Positions 10,503 through 21,374 of a stretch of 64,000 nt of DNA are shown here, piece by piece. The stretch spans positions 1,860,001 through 1,924,000 of the forward strand of contig JAACJO010000002.1 of the NCBI GenBank assembly GCA_013368445.1. The letters are read 5' to 3'. Both the position numbers and the translations under genes were made by a program. This DNA comes from Leucocoprinus leucothites. Its lineage: Eukaryota > Basidiomycota > Agaricomycetes > Agaricales > Agaricaceae. Every line of letters starts with the position of its first letter. The first letter of the stretch is position 1. The notes below the pieces were generated by a model. That model was given only the letters and a program-made list of their open reading frames with translations, was not told where the DNA came from and searched no databases.

Positions 10503-11055
10503 GGGCATCAGCTTCCTTTGAAAGGAGGTTGATAGCAGTATGCATGTTGTCAGAATAGATGTTCATGAGATTGAGTGGCTCTCCCCTAGAAAACAGGAAG
10601 AGAACCAGTACATCACAATGGTCAATGAGATCCTGCCAAAGAGCAGGCCTCAGTTTCGAGAGGCACTTATGGACATATGCCATAATGCAAGGGGGGCTGT
10701 CTGGTGCAGGGGGACGCACCATATACAACCAGTCTGGGTGCTTGGGGGCACCCACCACCTCATCCCCCTCTGGAGAGGAGGTTGAGATGGTTGGTCTAAT
10801 GGAGCACCAAGGTGGCTCCTGAAGGAAGAGAATATTGGTATCACTCTGTATATTATCCAAGAGGTAGTCAACGTGTGTGTAGTTACAGTTAATATTCTGA
10901 CTGAATATCCCTAACTCTGTAATTGTACCAGGTTCCCTAGACATGGATACATGAGTTTTGGGCTGAGGTAGGAGAATGAGACTGATGGTCACATACCTCC
11001 ACATATGCTTGCTTTATCCACACCACATCAAAGTGGTGCTTCCAGAATGGGCAAG
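10503..11055 (-). pseudogene. LINE-B fragment: ORF1 end and ORF2 endonuclease start
   Basis: The minus strand reads the last ORF1 residues (a FWKHHFD-like end) at 11055-11005, then ORF2 from ATG 11004: MWRYVTIS, IFSQNIN, FLQEPPW, EGDEVVGAPKHPDWLYMV, NIYSDNMH. This is the APE endonuclease N-terminal half, nearest to LINE-S and LINE-D. It is cut at 10503 by the opposite-strand A-run. On its right it is fused directly to the RNase H of LINE-C with no poly(A) between, an abnormal junction. Here ORF1 has CAA where LINE-S has the ORF1 stop TGA. Confidence 0.7.
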
Positions 11056-11901
11056 TCTACAAGTGGAACAGAAGTGTCAGTAACAACTGATATACAATTA
11101 CGATCAGAAGAAGAAGAAGAAAAGACAGAATCAAGAGATGATACATGTTTGTACATTTTGTATTTGTCCAAGCGATTACAGGGATGGAAATGAATGGAAT
11201 CAGAATAGATGTCCATCAAATGAGATCCAGGCTTGGATTCAGAAGCAAAGGGGGAGAAGGAATCAGAGAGATGAGAGAGAGAACTATCTACATCAATAAG
11301 AGGGCCTTTTAATTTAGCTTTTATGGCCAGGGTGAGAAGATGAAGTGATTGAGGATGAGGGGGAGAGTCAAGAGAGAAACAATCAGATAAGAGGGAATGT
11401 AACACATGGTTAGAAGGTAAAGTAGAAACTTGAAACCAAGAATGAATAGTTAATTTACAAAGATGAAGGTGGATGGGAATGAGTCCAGCAATACTTTCAG
11501 CACCACCCAATGGAGAAGTATGAAAAGCACTGGTGATCCAAAGAGCTGCATGCCTTTGCATAGAAGATAGGGACTTGAGAAGTGCCTTGTTATGAGTGCC
11601 CTTGAAGTACCATAGATGAAAGCCATATGTGGCTACAGGGATGATGTATGATCTATATAAGAGTCACTTTTGAAGTGGGAGGAGACCTCGGGTGGAGTTA
11701 CCTAGCATGCCCATGGCTTTCACCATTGACAGTGCTTTGGTTGAATAGTATCAGACGTGTTCTTGGAACAACAGTCGATGATTGAAGTAGAAACTGAGAT
11801 ATTGCCAGAAGCATTTTGGAGAGAAGACAGGGCCACCAATGTCAGATAGGTCAAGTGGAGGGTTTAGGTCATTATGTCATCATGAGAAATGGAAGACCTC
11901 A
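11056..11901 (-). pseudogene. LINE-C ORF2, RT C-terminus and RNase H start
   Basis: Minus-strand continuation of LINE-C after element E1. It begins with the same EHDKS motif region where the RT was cut (14193), then HAALWITSAFHTSPLGGAESIAG and the connection region, then SDSFSPF, SHLMDIYSDSIHFHPC and CISVVTDTSVPL, the last being the first strand of RNase H with its catalytic Asp. It stops abruptly near 11056, where LINE-B sequence begins. The remaining RNase H strands are absent here, but a related copy is at 24343-24750. Stops and frameshifts are present between 11562 and 11901. Confidence 0.75.
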
Positions 11902-11915
11902 GATTTGTCATGTTC
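11902..11915. repeat. 14-bp target-site duplication of element E1
   Basis: gatttgtcatgttc occurs here, abutting the poly(A) end of E1, and again at 14180-14193 beyond its 5' end. A 14-bp duplication plus an A-tail is the mark of non-LTR retrotransposition. Confidence 0.93.
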
Positions 11916-14179
11916 TTTTTTTTTTTTTTTAAAAAAAATCAATGATTTATTACACAGTACCCAGTCACAGTCCAGGCCTGCCAACATAGTACAGGACCTA
12001 AGTACTGCTACCTAAGCCAAACACTACAAAGACGGGAATACATAAAGTCCTGTCTGAATATAGTACACTACTCGATGGCAAAGAGATGGGGCATAGTAAC
12101 AAAGTGAAATGAAACTAAAGTCCAACTTGCAGACCTCTAACAGTAAGCTTACATGTGCATGTGGCCCTAGCAACATACCGATGGGGTTGGAAGATGTGTT
12201 GAAGCAGGTACATGACCTACTACCAGGGCCTCCTATTGTCCTCTTTGTGACAGCTAAGCCAATCACGGTCAAACCAGTGGCACCAGAACGGGCACTTTCG
12301 ATCATCAGCTGTATGGTTGCCCTTGCAGTTGATACATGAGATGTGGGGACAGGGCTCTCTGGCGGGTATAGGCAGGATAGGGGGGTTTGCCTTTAGACTC
12401 CACTTACAGCATGACAATGTGGAGCAATAATTCTCACTATGGTGAGGACCACCACACTGGGAACACCTGAGAGCACAGTTGTGGCAGATGGGAGTAGAGT
12501 GACTGAAGCACCAGCAGCGCTGGCACTGAGGGACACCAGGGTAGGCACAGGCAGGCTTAATGACAGCCTGCATACCGTTGAAGTTGAGGTACTTGTTGAG
12601 GAGCTTCTTGGCACCAGCTCCTGACTGAGAGTCCCATAGGTCAAACCAAACAGTGGCAGTGTTGGCCTTGGGGGAGTTGCACATGATGTGCATGGATGAA
12701 ACATCAGTGAAAGTGTCCTTGAATGGAGACAATCACATGTGATCAGTGATCTGGACTGGCATAATATGGACACTGTTCACATAGAAGGGGATGTCAAGGA
12801 TCTTAAAATAAGACCTTGACCTGGGACAGTGCATCTTCAGCTTGAACAGGGCAGTGAAGACGGAGGGGATAGCAGACTCAACAACAGTAATTTTGGAGTC
12901 CGAGGGCATGGCAGAGGTATACAGTGCAATGGTGCTGTATGCCTTGGTGATATTCTAAATGCACAAGGACAACTTGGCACATGAGAGGGCATCATTGAGA
13001 AGGCACATGGCCTTGTGATGGAGATAAGTGATCTCACTGGCATTACCAGTGAAATCAAGGAGTAGTTGGTGGTGGGTGGGCCTGGCAGTGGTCATGCACA
13101 GCTTCTTGGCAGAGCTAGTGGTGGTAGTGGCAGCCTGATGCATCATGGTGATGTAATCAGGGTTGAGGGAGGGGTTTGCCTGTGCCAGCTTGATCAGTGA
13201 CACAGGTGACACCAAAGTGCCAGAACGAGTGGCTTCCACAAACAAGCACTGATGAGGTACCAGAGCGGGAGTGGGGATGGGCACCTTGGTGGGTGCTTGA
13301 GGGGGGCCACTAGCACATGCCTTAGGGGGCGCTTACTTGGGCAGTACAGGGGGATGGGCTGGAGCAGGCTGTGATGCCTTGGGTGTTTGCTTGGGCACCT
13401 TGGGGGAGCCCATGTCAATGTCATGTGGTCCTGCTTTGTCAGCAGATCCATGGGTCACCTCATAGATGATGTCTATATGTTTAGGGCCCGCCCCCACAAC
13501 TCTAGTGGCACAGTCCTGAATGAAGTCTGCAAATGTGGCCCATCCCTGGGCTTGTATACACTTGCTGTCAAGGGCTATGTTACCTTGGCCTTTGTTGAAG
13601 ATCTCTGCAACAAGCCCAATGAGGGTCAGGATGAGCACAGCGGTGGTGGTCTCTGGAAGAGGGCCTGGGGGGGCTGACCCAGCAAAGCAGGTGAAGAAAT
13701 GGAGCCCAGCAAGAGCCTGAGTCTCAACAGACTCCTCAGTTGACCTAGAGGAGACAGCAGATAGCGGTGCTAGGGGAGGAAGGTTCTTCACAGGGTAGAA
13801 CATCTGTCCACCAGCAGTGAAGGGCTTTGGGGACAGTGATGAAATGTCAGCCATGAGGTGAACTACCAGCTGAAATGGAACATCAGCAGCAGGCAGGGAG
13901 GAGGGTCTGGGTGATGAGATGTCAGCCTGGGAAGAACCAGGGAACCTGCAAACATTGTGGGGGTCATCATAGGGGTCGAGATGTTCATCCTTGGACATCT
14001 CAGTGATGTTGAGCTCATCGGCAGAGGCTTCGGCAGACTCAGTTGTTTGGCAGGGAGGCTTGTTAGACTTAGATTTATGTTTACCCATGTAGCTACAAGT
14101 AGACACAGTAGTATTGAACTCAAAATGCAACATACCAACTAAGAGATGGTGGTGGTAAGAGGACAAGAAGGGATGTGTG
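11916..14179 (-). mobile_element. E1: full-length ORF1-only non-LTR element
   Basis: 2,264-bp element inserted in the RT of LINE-C, with a perfect 14-bp TSD. Its 5' end (14175 leftward) is CATCCCTTCTTG then CTCTTACCACCACCATC, shared with E2, E3 and E4. It then has a single ORF1, a ~290-bp 3' UTR, a terminal GCGCAGACTGC block, and a tail of 8 T then 15 A. There is no endonuclease, RT or RNase H. Because the 5' end is complete, the lack of ORF2 is not due to 5' truncation. It must have moved using enzymes from another LINE. Four extra bases (14176-14179) lie between motif and TSD. Confidence 0.9.
12220..14088 (-). pseudogene. E1 ORF1: RNA-binding, zinc-knuckle protein
   Basis: One continuous frame of about 623 codons from ATG 14088 (MGKHKSKSNK) to the stop at 12220, broken by three stops: TAA near 13333, TAG near 12955 and TGA near 12733. 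N-terminal acidic and Ser/Pro-rich stretch (DEHLDPYDDPHNVCRF), a helix-rich middle, a Pro-rich linker, LIKLAQANPSL, MTTARPTHHQLLLDF, then WFDLWDSQSGAGAKKLLNKYL, and three CCHC clusters (CQRCWCFSHSTPIC, CSQCGGPHHSENYC, CINCKGNHTADDRKC) ending DNRRPW. Typical of LINE ORF1 proteins that coat element RNA. The TGA at 12733 corresponds to CAA in E3, implying ancestral CGA. Confidence 0.85.
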
Positions 14180-14193
14180 GATTTGTCATGTTC

Positions 14194-15113
14194 AACAACT
14201 AGTCTGAGGTCAGTGCAGATGGATGTGATGATGGTATAAGCTGCTTTCAAGGAAGAAATAGTGTCAGTATAGTTTTCTGCTTGAGATATACAAAGCCCAT
14301 CATCAACAAAGAATAAAAGGGAAGAGGGGATAGATTGTAGACAAGCACACTGATCAAACATGAACACAAGAGGTGCTCAGTAGAGCGCTGAGAGAATGGG
14401 AGAGAGAGCTGATCCTTGCCCTACACCAACATCTGCATCATGAGCATCAGACAGGAAAGTATTCCACATGAATTGTGTGGAGTGACCTATAAGGCAGTGG
14501 GAGAAATTTTTTTTGAGTTCTGGGGTGAACCCCTGGTGTTGCAGGATGTCAGTAAGGATATCATGATTTAGAGAGGGGAAGAATTGGGCAATGTCAAAAG
14601 CACAAACACTAGTGATCATACCTTTGGCCCATCTGGCCCAGATAATATGAGTGAGGAAAACACCTGCATCCTCAGTGGAGCATTGGATAACCCCTCCCAT
14701 TTGATTTGGGTGGAGAGCTCCTGAAGAAACCGCTTCAAATTGCATGTGGCATGTGATCATCTTTTCAATAAGTTTCCCTAAAGTGTTTAGTAGGACAATA
14801 GGTCGGAAAGCTTTGGGGGTATCATAGGTTGGTTTATTTGGTTTGGGGATGATGATAGAGACCGAGTCTTTGAAGTGACTTGGCCAGTGAGATAAACGTA
14901 TGTATGCATTGGCAATGAGAATAATGTTCTTGAGGCAATTGTTGTGAGTGACAATAGACTTCAAGTGTTTCCAAGAGATATGATTGGGTCCAGGTGCTGA
15001 ATAGTTAGTGCAAGACAAGAGGGATTCAGTGAGTTCTAGAGCAGAGAAGTCCACCCAGGAATGGGGGGGAATAGTTTTCATTTCATTAAGAACATGAAGG
15101 CTTACCAGTCGGC
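14194..15113 (-). pseudogene. LINE-C ORF2, reverse transcriptase domain
   Basis: Minus-strand RT core: APGPNHISWKHLK, IIIPKPNKPTYDTPKAFRPI, LLNTLGKLIEK, motif A AFDIAQFFPSLNHD, motif B GVGQGSALSPILSALY, one TGA near 14375, then motif C FFVDDG (about 14310), ending LVVEHDKS where E1 is inserted. The catalytic Asp residues of A and C are intact, but stops inactivate it. The upstream endonuclease part lies across gypsy-2 at 23326-24342. RNase H follows at 11901. Family placement: Tad/I-like, from the domain order endonuclease-RT-RNase H. Confidence 0.88.
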
Positions 15114-15118
15114 CCGAT
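15114..15118. repeat. Target-site duplication of gypsy-2 (ccgat)
   Basis: ccgat here and at 23321-23325 flank the two LTRs exactly. Confidence 0.95.
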
Positions 15119-15677
15119 TGTCACGAGCCGGGCCTCAAGAACGGCTGACGGTTTGAACTTGGTAATATTTTCATGAAATACTATCCGTTCTCGCATATCG
15201 GTTACTTCGGTTTTTATCGGTCTTTTACCTTCGGACTTATTCTGACATCTTCCATTTTATTAATTCATACCGCCTTGTCGAAATTTTCTGACAACCGTTT
15301 AATAGTAAATTTTCTATCTTCTAGCCTTGTAAAATTTGCGGACTCCACTTTGATTATTTCTCCGTTTACTACTTTGCTTGTTTTCCTTATCCGATCCTAT
15401 ATTCCGCATCGTATATAAGTAGCACGACTTTGTACTTGGATGGGGCAGTCTGATAATCAACTTAGCGATACGCTACTTTCCTCTGCTCTCTGTTCGTCCT
15501 CAGCTCTCTTATATAGTCTGAAATCCGGGTCAAGCGTCAGTAGTTGGCACAACACATAAGTTGAGGCCACGATCCGCTCCCGCATCCGACGACCGGCTCC
15601 TGCCTTACCTCTGTCACACCTCTGTCCAACCGGTCCTTGACGTCGGCTCCCTATCCGTAGCGTTTGCGCACTTAACA
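15119..15677 (+). repeat. gypsy-2 5' LTR (559 bp)
   Basis: Begins tgtcacgagccgggcc, ends gcacttaaca; partner 22762-23320. Confidence 0.97.
15412..15457 (+). promoter_or_regulatory. gypsy-2 LTR TATA box and predicted RNA start / self-primer
   Basis: TATATAAG (15412-15419) lies 35 bp before agtctgataat (15447-15457), which is the exact reverse complement of 15680-15690 just after the LTR. This matches the Tf1 self-priming design and predicts RNA starting near 15447. The same layout occurs in gypsy-1, although the 11-mers differ. Confidence 0.75.
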
Positions 15678-15679
15678 GT

Positions 15680-15690
15680 ATTATCAGACT
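15680..15690 (+). other. gypsy-2 primer-binding site, self-priming type
   Basis: attatcagact, 2 nt after the LTR end, pairs perfectly with 15447-15457. Gypsy-4 keeps the same site, with one mismatch in its LTR partner. Confidence 0.75.
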
Positions 15691-15724
15691 CAGATTCTAC
15701 TGTCGCACTCGCACTTCTGTCATC

Positions 15725-17317
15725 ATGGTCAACACCCATACTATCAAGGGCAAGACCTCCACCGTTGCGCAACCAGAGCGGAAACGCTCTCACACTCCTC
15801 CTCCTGTCCCAAGCTCTTCTCGTCTGACCGACGACAATTCTCGTATCAGTATCCGTGCTCGTCGTTCACGTCGTCTTAATCCCAATCTCCCAGAAACTCC
15901 TCGATCTGCTAGTTCTCCTCCACCGCCTCCTCGTCGTTTTCGAAATATCCGTTCTCCCAGAACTCCTGCCCCACCTGGCGGTCTGCCATCTGACAGAGAT
16001 CCATCCGATCCCTCGGAACCGGGTGACTCTGATGGTCCAGACTATGCCGATAATCAATCTATGGGCCACGATGGCGATGATGAAGACAATGAACCCATCT
16101 ATAACAGCTCCCCCGGTGGTCCTGGTGACCCCGACGACAATGATCCTGAAGATCCTTCCCACTCCTCCGACGATGAGCCTCTTCCTCCTCGACGGGTACC
16201 TCATCCCCGAGCTCCCCGACAGGATCCAAACAATGATCGTCTAGCCGAGGCCTTGGGTAGGCTCGCTGACAATCTTGATCACCAAGCAGCTGCACAAGCC
16301 AACCAGACTCGCACCAATAAGGCTCGCCTCCCAGACACTTTTAGTGGCTCTGACCCCGAAAAACTCAACACTTTCCTAATCCAATGCCGTCTATATTTCT
16401 GAGCCAACCCCACACAGTTCCAGCACGACAATCAGAAAGTCGATTTTGCCATGACCTACCTCACCGGTGTTGCACTTGACTGGTTCAAGGTCGGCCTCAC
16501 TCAGGAAGAACAGGGTGTCTTCCATGACTGGTTCGAGGATTGGAATGCATTTGTCCGCGAGCTCCGTACGCATTTTGGCATTGCCAACCCAAAGGGAGAA
16601 GCAGCCGAGATGCTTGATACCCTTTGCATGAAACCGGGTGATAAAATCGCCACTTTCAACGTCGAGTTCCTCAAACACGCCTCTCAACTCGGTTGGAATG
16701 ACGAGGTCCTCTGCCATCGTTACTACAAGGGACTTCCGAACCGCATCCAAGACCCTCTCAGTACCCGTGAGCAGGGTAAACCCACTACTTTCGAGGAAAT
16801 GCATCGCTTGGCCATCGTTTACGACGGACGCTACTGGGAGCGTCACCGTGAACGTGTTCGTGCCCGCGCTGCAGAGAAGGATGCTGCCGATTCTCTGAAT
16901 CGGAAGCAGCCCAACAAGCCCTCGACCTCCAATCCTTCCAACCCGAATCCGTCACGTGGCCAGTCTCAACCTGGCAACAACAACAACAACAACAATCGAG
17001 GAGGCAACAACAGTAACAGCAACAACAACAGCAACCGTAATCAGTCGCAGGCCCCGACTACCAAATCCAACACCCCCGCTCCATCCACATCCAGTACCCA
17101 ACGCCCTACGCCGAAATTCGACCTATCTAGTAAACTCGGCCAAAATGGCAAACTGACACCCGAGGAGCAGAAACGACGCCTCGACGAAGATCTCTGTCTA
17201 TTCTGCGGTGGCAAAGGCCACAAGGTCGAGAATTGCCACAAGAAACAAAATCGGGCCAAGATCCGCAAGGTCGAAGCGGCTCCGCCTAAGGACTCTGAAA
17301 AGAGTCCGGAAAAATAG
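15725..17317 (+). pseudogene. gypsy-2 gag, one internal TGA
   Basis: Structural protein of the particle, ATG at 15725, 47 bp after the LTR. Basic Arg/Ser/Pro N-terminus, acidic Asp/Glu/Pro linker (16000-16190), capsid-like region (LNTFLIQCRLYF, LDWFKVGLTQEEQGVFHDW, LCMKPGDKIATFNVEFLKHA), Asn/Ser-rich linker with a long Asn run, and one knuckle CLFCGGKGHKVENC near 17209. The only lesion is TGA at about 16400 (LYF-stop-ANPT); gypsy-4 has TGA at the same codon, while gypsy-5 reads Cys. It ends at TAG after a run of A's, and pol lies in the -1 frame. Readthrough or two separate products cannot be excluded. Confidence 0.88.
17306..17317 (+). other. gypsy-2 gag-pol -1 shift region
   Basis: ccg gaa aaa tag: the gag stop follows an A-run and pol is continuously open in the -1 frame. 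The GAAAAATAG core is kept in gypsy-4 and gypsy-5. It is not a perfect X-XXY-YYZ heptamer, so the mechanism is less certain than in gypsy-1. Confidence 0.5.
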
Positions 17318-20300
17318 AGGGCGACCCTCAGGACTCTGCACAGACTGGGGGTCGCGTTGAGCTCATCTGTGCACCAGAGAGTCTCCTCCGCCTCAATGCG
17401 TCCGCTCTTTCCGACCCAAATTCTCTTATCGCTTCCCTCACTTCTTCTCTCATTTGCTCATCCGATAATATCCAACGGATACCGTTTTGTGCTCTCGTTG
17501 ATTCCGGCTCGACTCATTGCTTCATAGATTCTGATTTCGTCCGCACTCACTCTCTTCCGACTTCGCCCTTACCTCCTATCGAGCTTCGCCTATTTGACGG
17601 ATCGTCGAATAGTTACATTACTGAACTTGTGAATCTGCCTGTTACATTCTCTACCGGTGAATCTATGACTATTGACTTCTACGTCACTCAGCTTGATTCT
17701 TCCTGCTCTGTGGTACTTGGACACAACTGGCTCACCCGCTACAATCTGTTGATTGACTGGGTTTCGAGCAGTATATCTTTCCGATCGCATTTGCAGGATA
17801 ATCTTGCCCCTTCTGCCCGCGTCGCATCCGCTCCCATAGCGGCTCCTACATCGTCACCCGCTCCTAGTATGATGGCTGACACTCCTCCTCTGAATTCACC
17901 ATCCTCTGGGACTTCTATGTCTACTCCTGGTATTGCAACAGCTCCTCGCATTTCTATCATCAACGCTGCTGCATACATTCGCGCTTCGCGCCTTCCTGGT
18001 TCAGTAAACTTCCGCCTCAATCTCAGCTCGCCTTCCGCTTCCGCCAATTCGGCTCGGGTTTCCGACGAGTCAATTGACCTTTCTAAAGTGCCCGACGAAT
18101 ATCATGAATTCGCCGATGTGTTCAGCAAAGCTCGTGCTGACAGCCTTGCACCGCATCGCCCTTACGATCTCAAAATCAATATTGAAGAGGGTGCTCAACC
18201 TCCCATTGGCACTATCTATTCATTATCTCCATCCGAGCTTGAGTCGCTCTGCGAATTTATCAACGAACACGTATCTATTGGTTTTATCCGCCCCACTTCT
18301 TCGCCTCACGGCGCACCCGTTCTCTTCGTTCGGAAGAAAGACGGTTCATTACGACTTTGTGTCGATTTCCGCGGCCTCAATCGCATCACCAAGAAGGATC
18401 GCTACCCGCTCCCGCTCATCTCTGACCTACTCGACTCTCCTCGCAAAGCCCGCATCTACACCAAGATAGACCTTCGACACGCTTATTACCTCGTTCGGAT
18501 CGCTGAAGGAGACGAATGGAAAACGGCTTTCAGGACCCGCTATGGATCCTTTGAATGGCTGGTTATGCCTTTCGGACTCACCAACGCACCCGCAGCTTTC
18601 CAGCGGTTCATGAACAACATCTTTTCCGACCTCCTCGACGTCTGCGTCACAGTCTATCTCGACGACATCCTCATCTACTCTGACGACCTCGACACACACA
18701 AGAAACAAGTTCGAGACGTCCTCAAGTGGCTCCGCAAGCATGGCCTATATGCTAAAGCGGAAAAATGCGAGTTCCATTCCGATTCTGTCGAATACCTCGG
18801 GTATATCCTTTCACCAGCCGGTCTCAAAATGTCGGAAGACAAAATCAAAATCATCCAGGAGTGGCCTGAACTGAAGAAAGTCAAAGACATCCAGTCTTTT
18901 CTCGGTTTCGCCAATTTCTATCGACGCTTCATTTACAACTATTCCGATATCGTCGTCCCGCTTACGCGCCTCACCCGAAAAGCATCTAAGTGGAATTTCA
19001 ACGAACGGTGTCGCGAAGCCTTTAACTCCCTCAAAGAAGCATTCACCACTGCTCCTATACTCACTCACTGGATACCCGACACCCAGATCATCATTGAGAC
19101 TGATGCTTCCGATTATGCACTTGCTGCCATCCTTTCCATTGTCGCGGATGACAACGAAGTCCACCCGATTGCGTTCCATTCCCGCACCTTCAACATGGCC
19201 GAGTTAAACTATGACACTCACGACAAAGAGCTCCTTGCTATCTTCGAGGCTTTCCGCACCTGGCGGCATTACCTTGAAGGAGCCCCACTTCCTATTGACG
19301 TTGTTACCGATCACAAGAACCTGGAATACTTCTGCACTACGAAGATCCTAACTCGTCGACAGGCTCGTTGGTCTGAGTTCATATCACAGTTCAACCTCAT
19401 CATCCGTTTCCGACCCGGCCGACTCGGAACCAAGCCTGACGCTCTCACTAGACGATGGGACGTCTACCCTAAAGGGGGGAATAATGGCTACGCTTCGGTC
19501 AATCCTCATAATTTCTGTCCTGTATTTTCGCATGAACAGTTATCGGCTTCAGTTCGAGCTACTTATTTTTCAACTCCTTCCCTTCGCGCTGCCACCATAC
19601 TAGATCTCGAGAAACTTCATTCTGATATCCTTACTTCGCTCCCTCAAGACCCGATCGCATCCGCTCACATCACTCATCCCGAAGGCCGCTGGTCAGTTGA
19701 TTCCGCTGGTTTCCTTCGGCTCAACGACAGGATCTATGTACCCGACGTCAACAATCTTAGACTCAGAGTTCTACAATACAAACACGATCACGTCCTTTCT
19801 GGCCATTTCGGTCAGAACAAGACCCTCGAACTCATCCGACGCGAGTACACCTGGCCTGATATCCGATCTCAGGTCAAGGCTTTCTGTAAATCCTGCGTTA
19901 CCTGTATGCGATCCAAGTCTCAGCGCCACAAGCCATACGGTAACCTCAAGCAACTCCCCATTCCTGAACGCCCTTGGAATTCGATTTCAATGGATTTTAT
20001 CGAGAAACTCCCTTCTTCCTCTGGCTTTGACACCATCCTCGTTATCGTCGACCGACTCTCCAAACAGGCTGTATTCATTCCGACCCACGACACTATCACT
20101 TCCGCAGAACTAGCACGGTTATTCGTCATTCACGTATTCTCTAAGCACGGTGTTCCTTCTCATGTCACTTCCGATCGCGGTTCAGAGTTCGTCTCACACT
20201 TCTTCCGTTCCCTCGGCACGGCTCTGGACATGCGCCTTCATTTCACATCCGGCTATCATCCTGAAGGTGACGGACAGACGGAACGAACTAACCAAACGCT

Positions 20301-21069
20301 AGAGCAGTACCTCCGCGTTTACTGCAACTATCAGCAGAACAACTGGTCCGACCTCCTCCCACTTGCAGAATTCGCATACAACAACGCGCCCAGTGCTACC
20401 ACCGGAATTTCGCCCTTCTTCGCCAACAAGGGTTATCACCCAAACATTACAGTCCATCCTGAACGCGATATCGCATCGGCTCGCGCACACGACTTCGCAG
20501 TCGATCTCGACGAATTACATATGACTCTCAAGGCTGAGATAGCCACTGCTCAAGAACGCTACCAACGATCCGCTGATGCATGTCGGTTACCAGCCCCGGA
20601 GTTCAAAGTCGGCCAGAAAGTTTTCGTGAAAGCTCAATTCTTCCGCACTACCCGTCCATCCAAAAAGCTTTCCGAAAAATACCTCGGTCCATACGAAATT
20701 ATTGCCCAACCTGGCTCTCACTCGTTCACCCTTCGCCTTCCAGATTCCATGCGCGCTGTTCATCCTGTCTTCCACGTTTCCATGCTTGAGCCGACCACAC
20801 CCAATCCATTTTCCGATCGCACAGAACCGGCTCCTGCTCCCGTTGTCATTGACGGTGAGCCAGAGTACGAGATCGCCCGCATCGTAGACTCGAAGATCGA
20901 TCGACGTCGCGCATGCAAACTTCTCTACAAGGTCATCTGGTTGGGATATGAAGATACTGACGAAGAATCTTCATGGTTACCTGCTACCGAGCTTACACAC
21001 GCGACTGAACTTCTTTTTGATTACCATTCTGCTTATCCTGACAAGCCTGGCCCACTTCCTTTATCCTAG
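17318..21069 (+). CDS. gypsy-2 pol polyprotein (PR-RT-RNase H-IN-chromodomain)
   Basis: Open throughout, about 1,250 codons. Protease active site ALVDSGSTHCFID (~17493); RT with [24 protein letters not shown] and YLDDILIYS (18355-18680); RNase H with ETDASDYALAAIL and VVTDHKNLEYF; integrase HHCC domain (GHFGQNKTLELIRREYTWP, CKSCVTC), SMDFIEKLP, TSDRGSEF and HPEGDGQTE; a KYLGPYEI GPY/F module; and a C-terminal chromodomain-like segment (LLYKVIWLGYEDTDEESSWLP), which in chromoviruses directs integration to heterochromatin. All catalytic residues I can identify are present. It has no start codon of its own and is expected to be made as a gag fusion through -1 frameshifting. Complete enough to be a plausible active enzyme. 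Confidence 0.95.
19471..19483 (+). other. gypsy-2 central polypurine tract copy
   Basis: aaaggggggaata inside pol, about 250 bp from the element midpoint, repeats the core of the 3' tract (22749-22760) and recurs at the same place in gypsy-1 and gypsy-4. Confidence 0.6.
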
Positions 21070-21374
21070 ACTTTCTCTCGGCTACGTATTTTCTTCACCC
21101 GTTTTATGATACCGGCTCACTCGTTTTCTTTTGGACTTAGACAATTTTTCGCACTTCCGTACTTACCGTTTTGTTTTTGCTTACACCCAATAGCCTCATC
21201 TCCCTCTCGTCTTTTTTCTCTTATTTCGGACTTTTTTCTTTACTCACACTTGGCCCCAAGAAATATCATGCATTTCAAACACAAGTCCAAAGAGCAAAAG
21301 TAAAATATGCGACAACAAAAAACGGATTCACGACGACACGAGCCGAGCATGAGGAACGGGATGGACGAAACGAC
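21070..21374. other. gypsy-2 spacer between convergent pol and antisense gene
   Basis: About 300 bp, T/C-rich on the plus strand. It separates the pol stop from the stop of the antisense gene. No ORF is credible here. Confidence 0.5.

Noticed and set aside
15173..15418. An 81-codon hydrophobic ORF repeated in the LTRs of gypsy-2 and gypsy-4 (also 22816-23061, 52079-52300, 60081-60302).
   Set aside because: It lies in U3 upstream of the TATA box and is present only because LTRs are copies of one another. No start context or independent conservation supports a protein.
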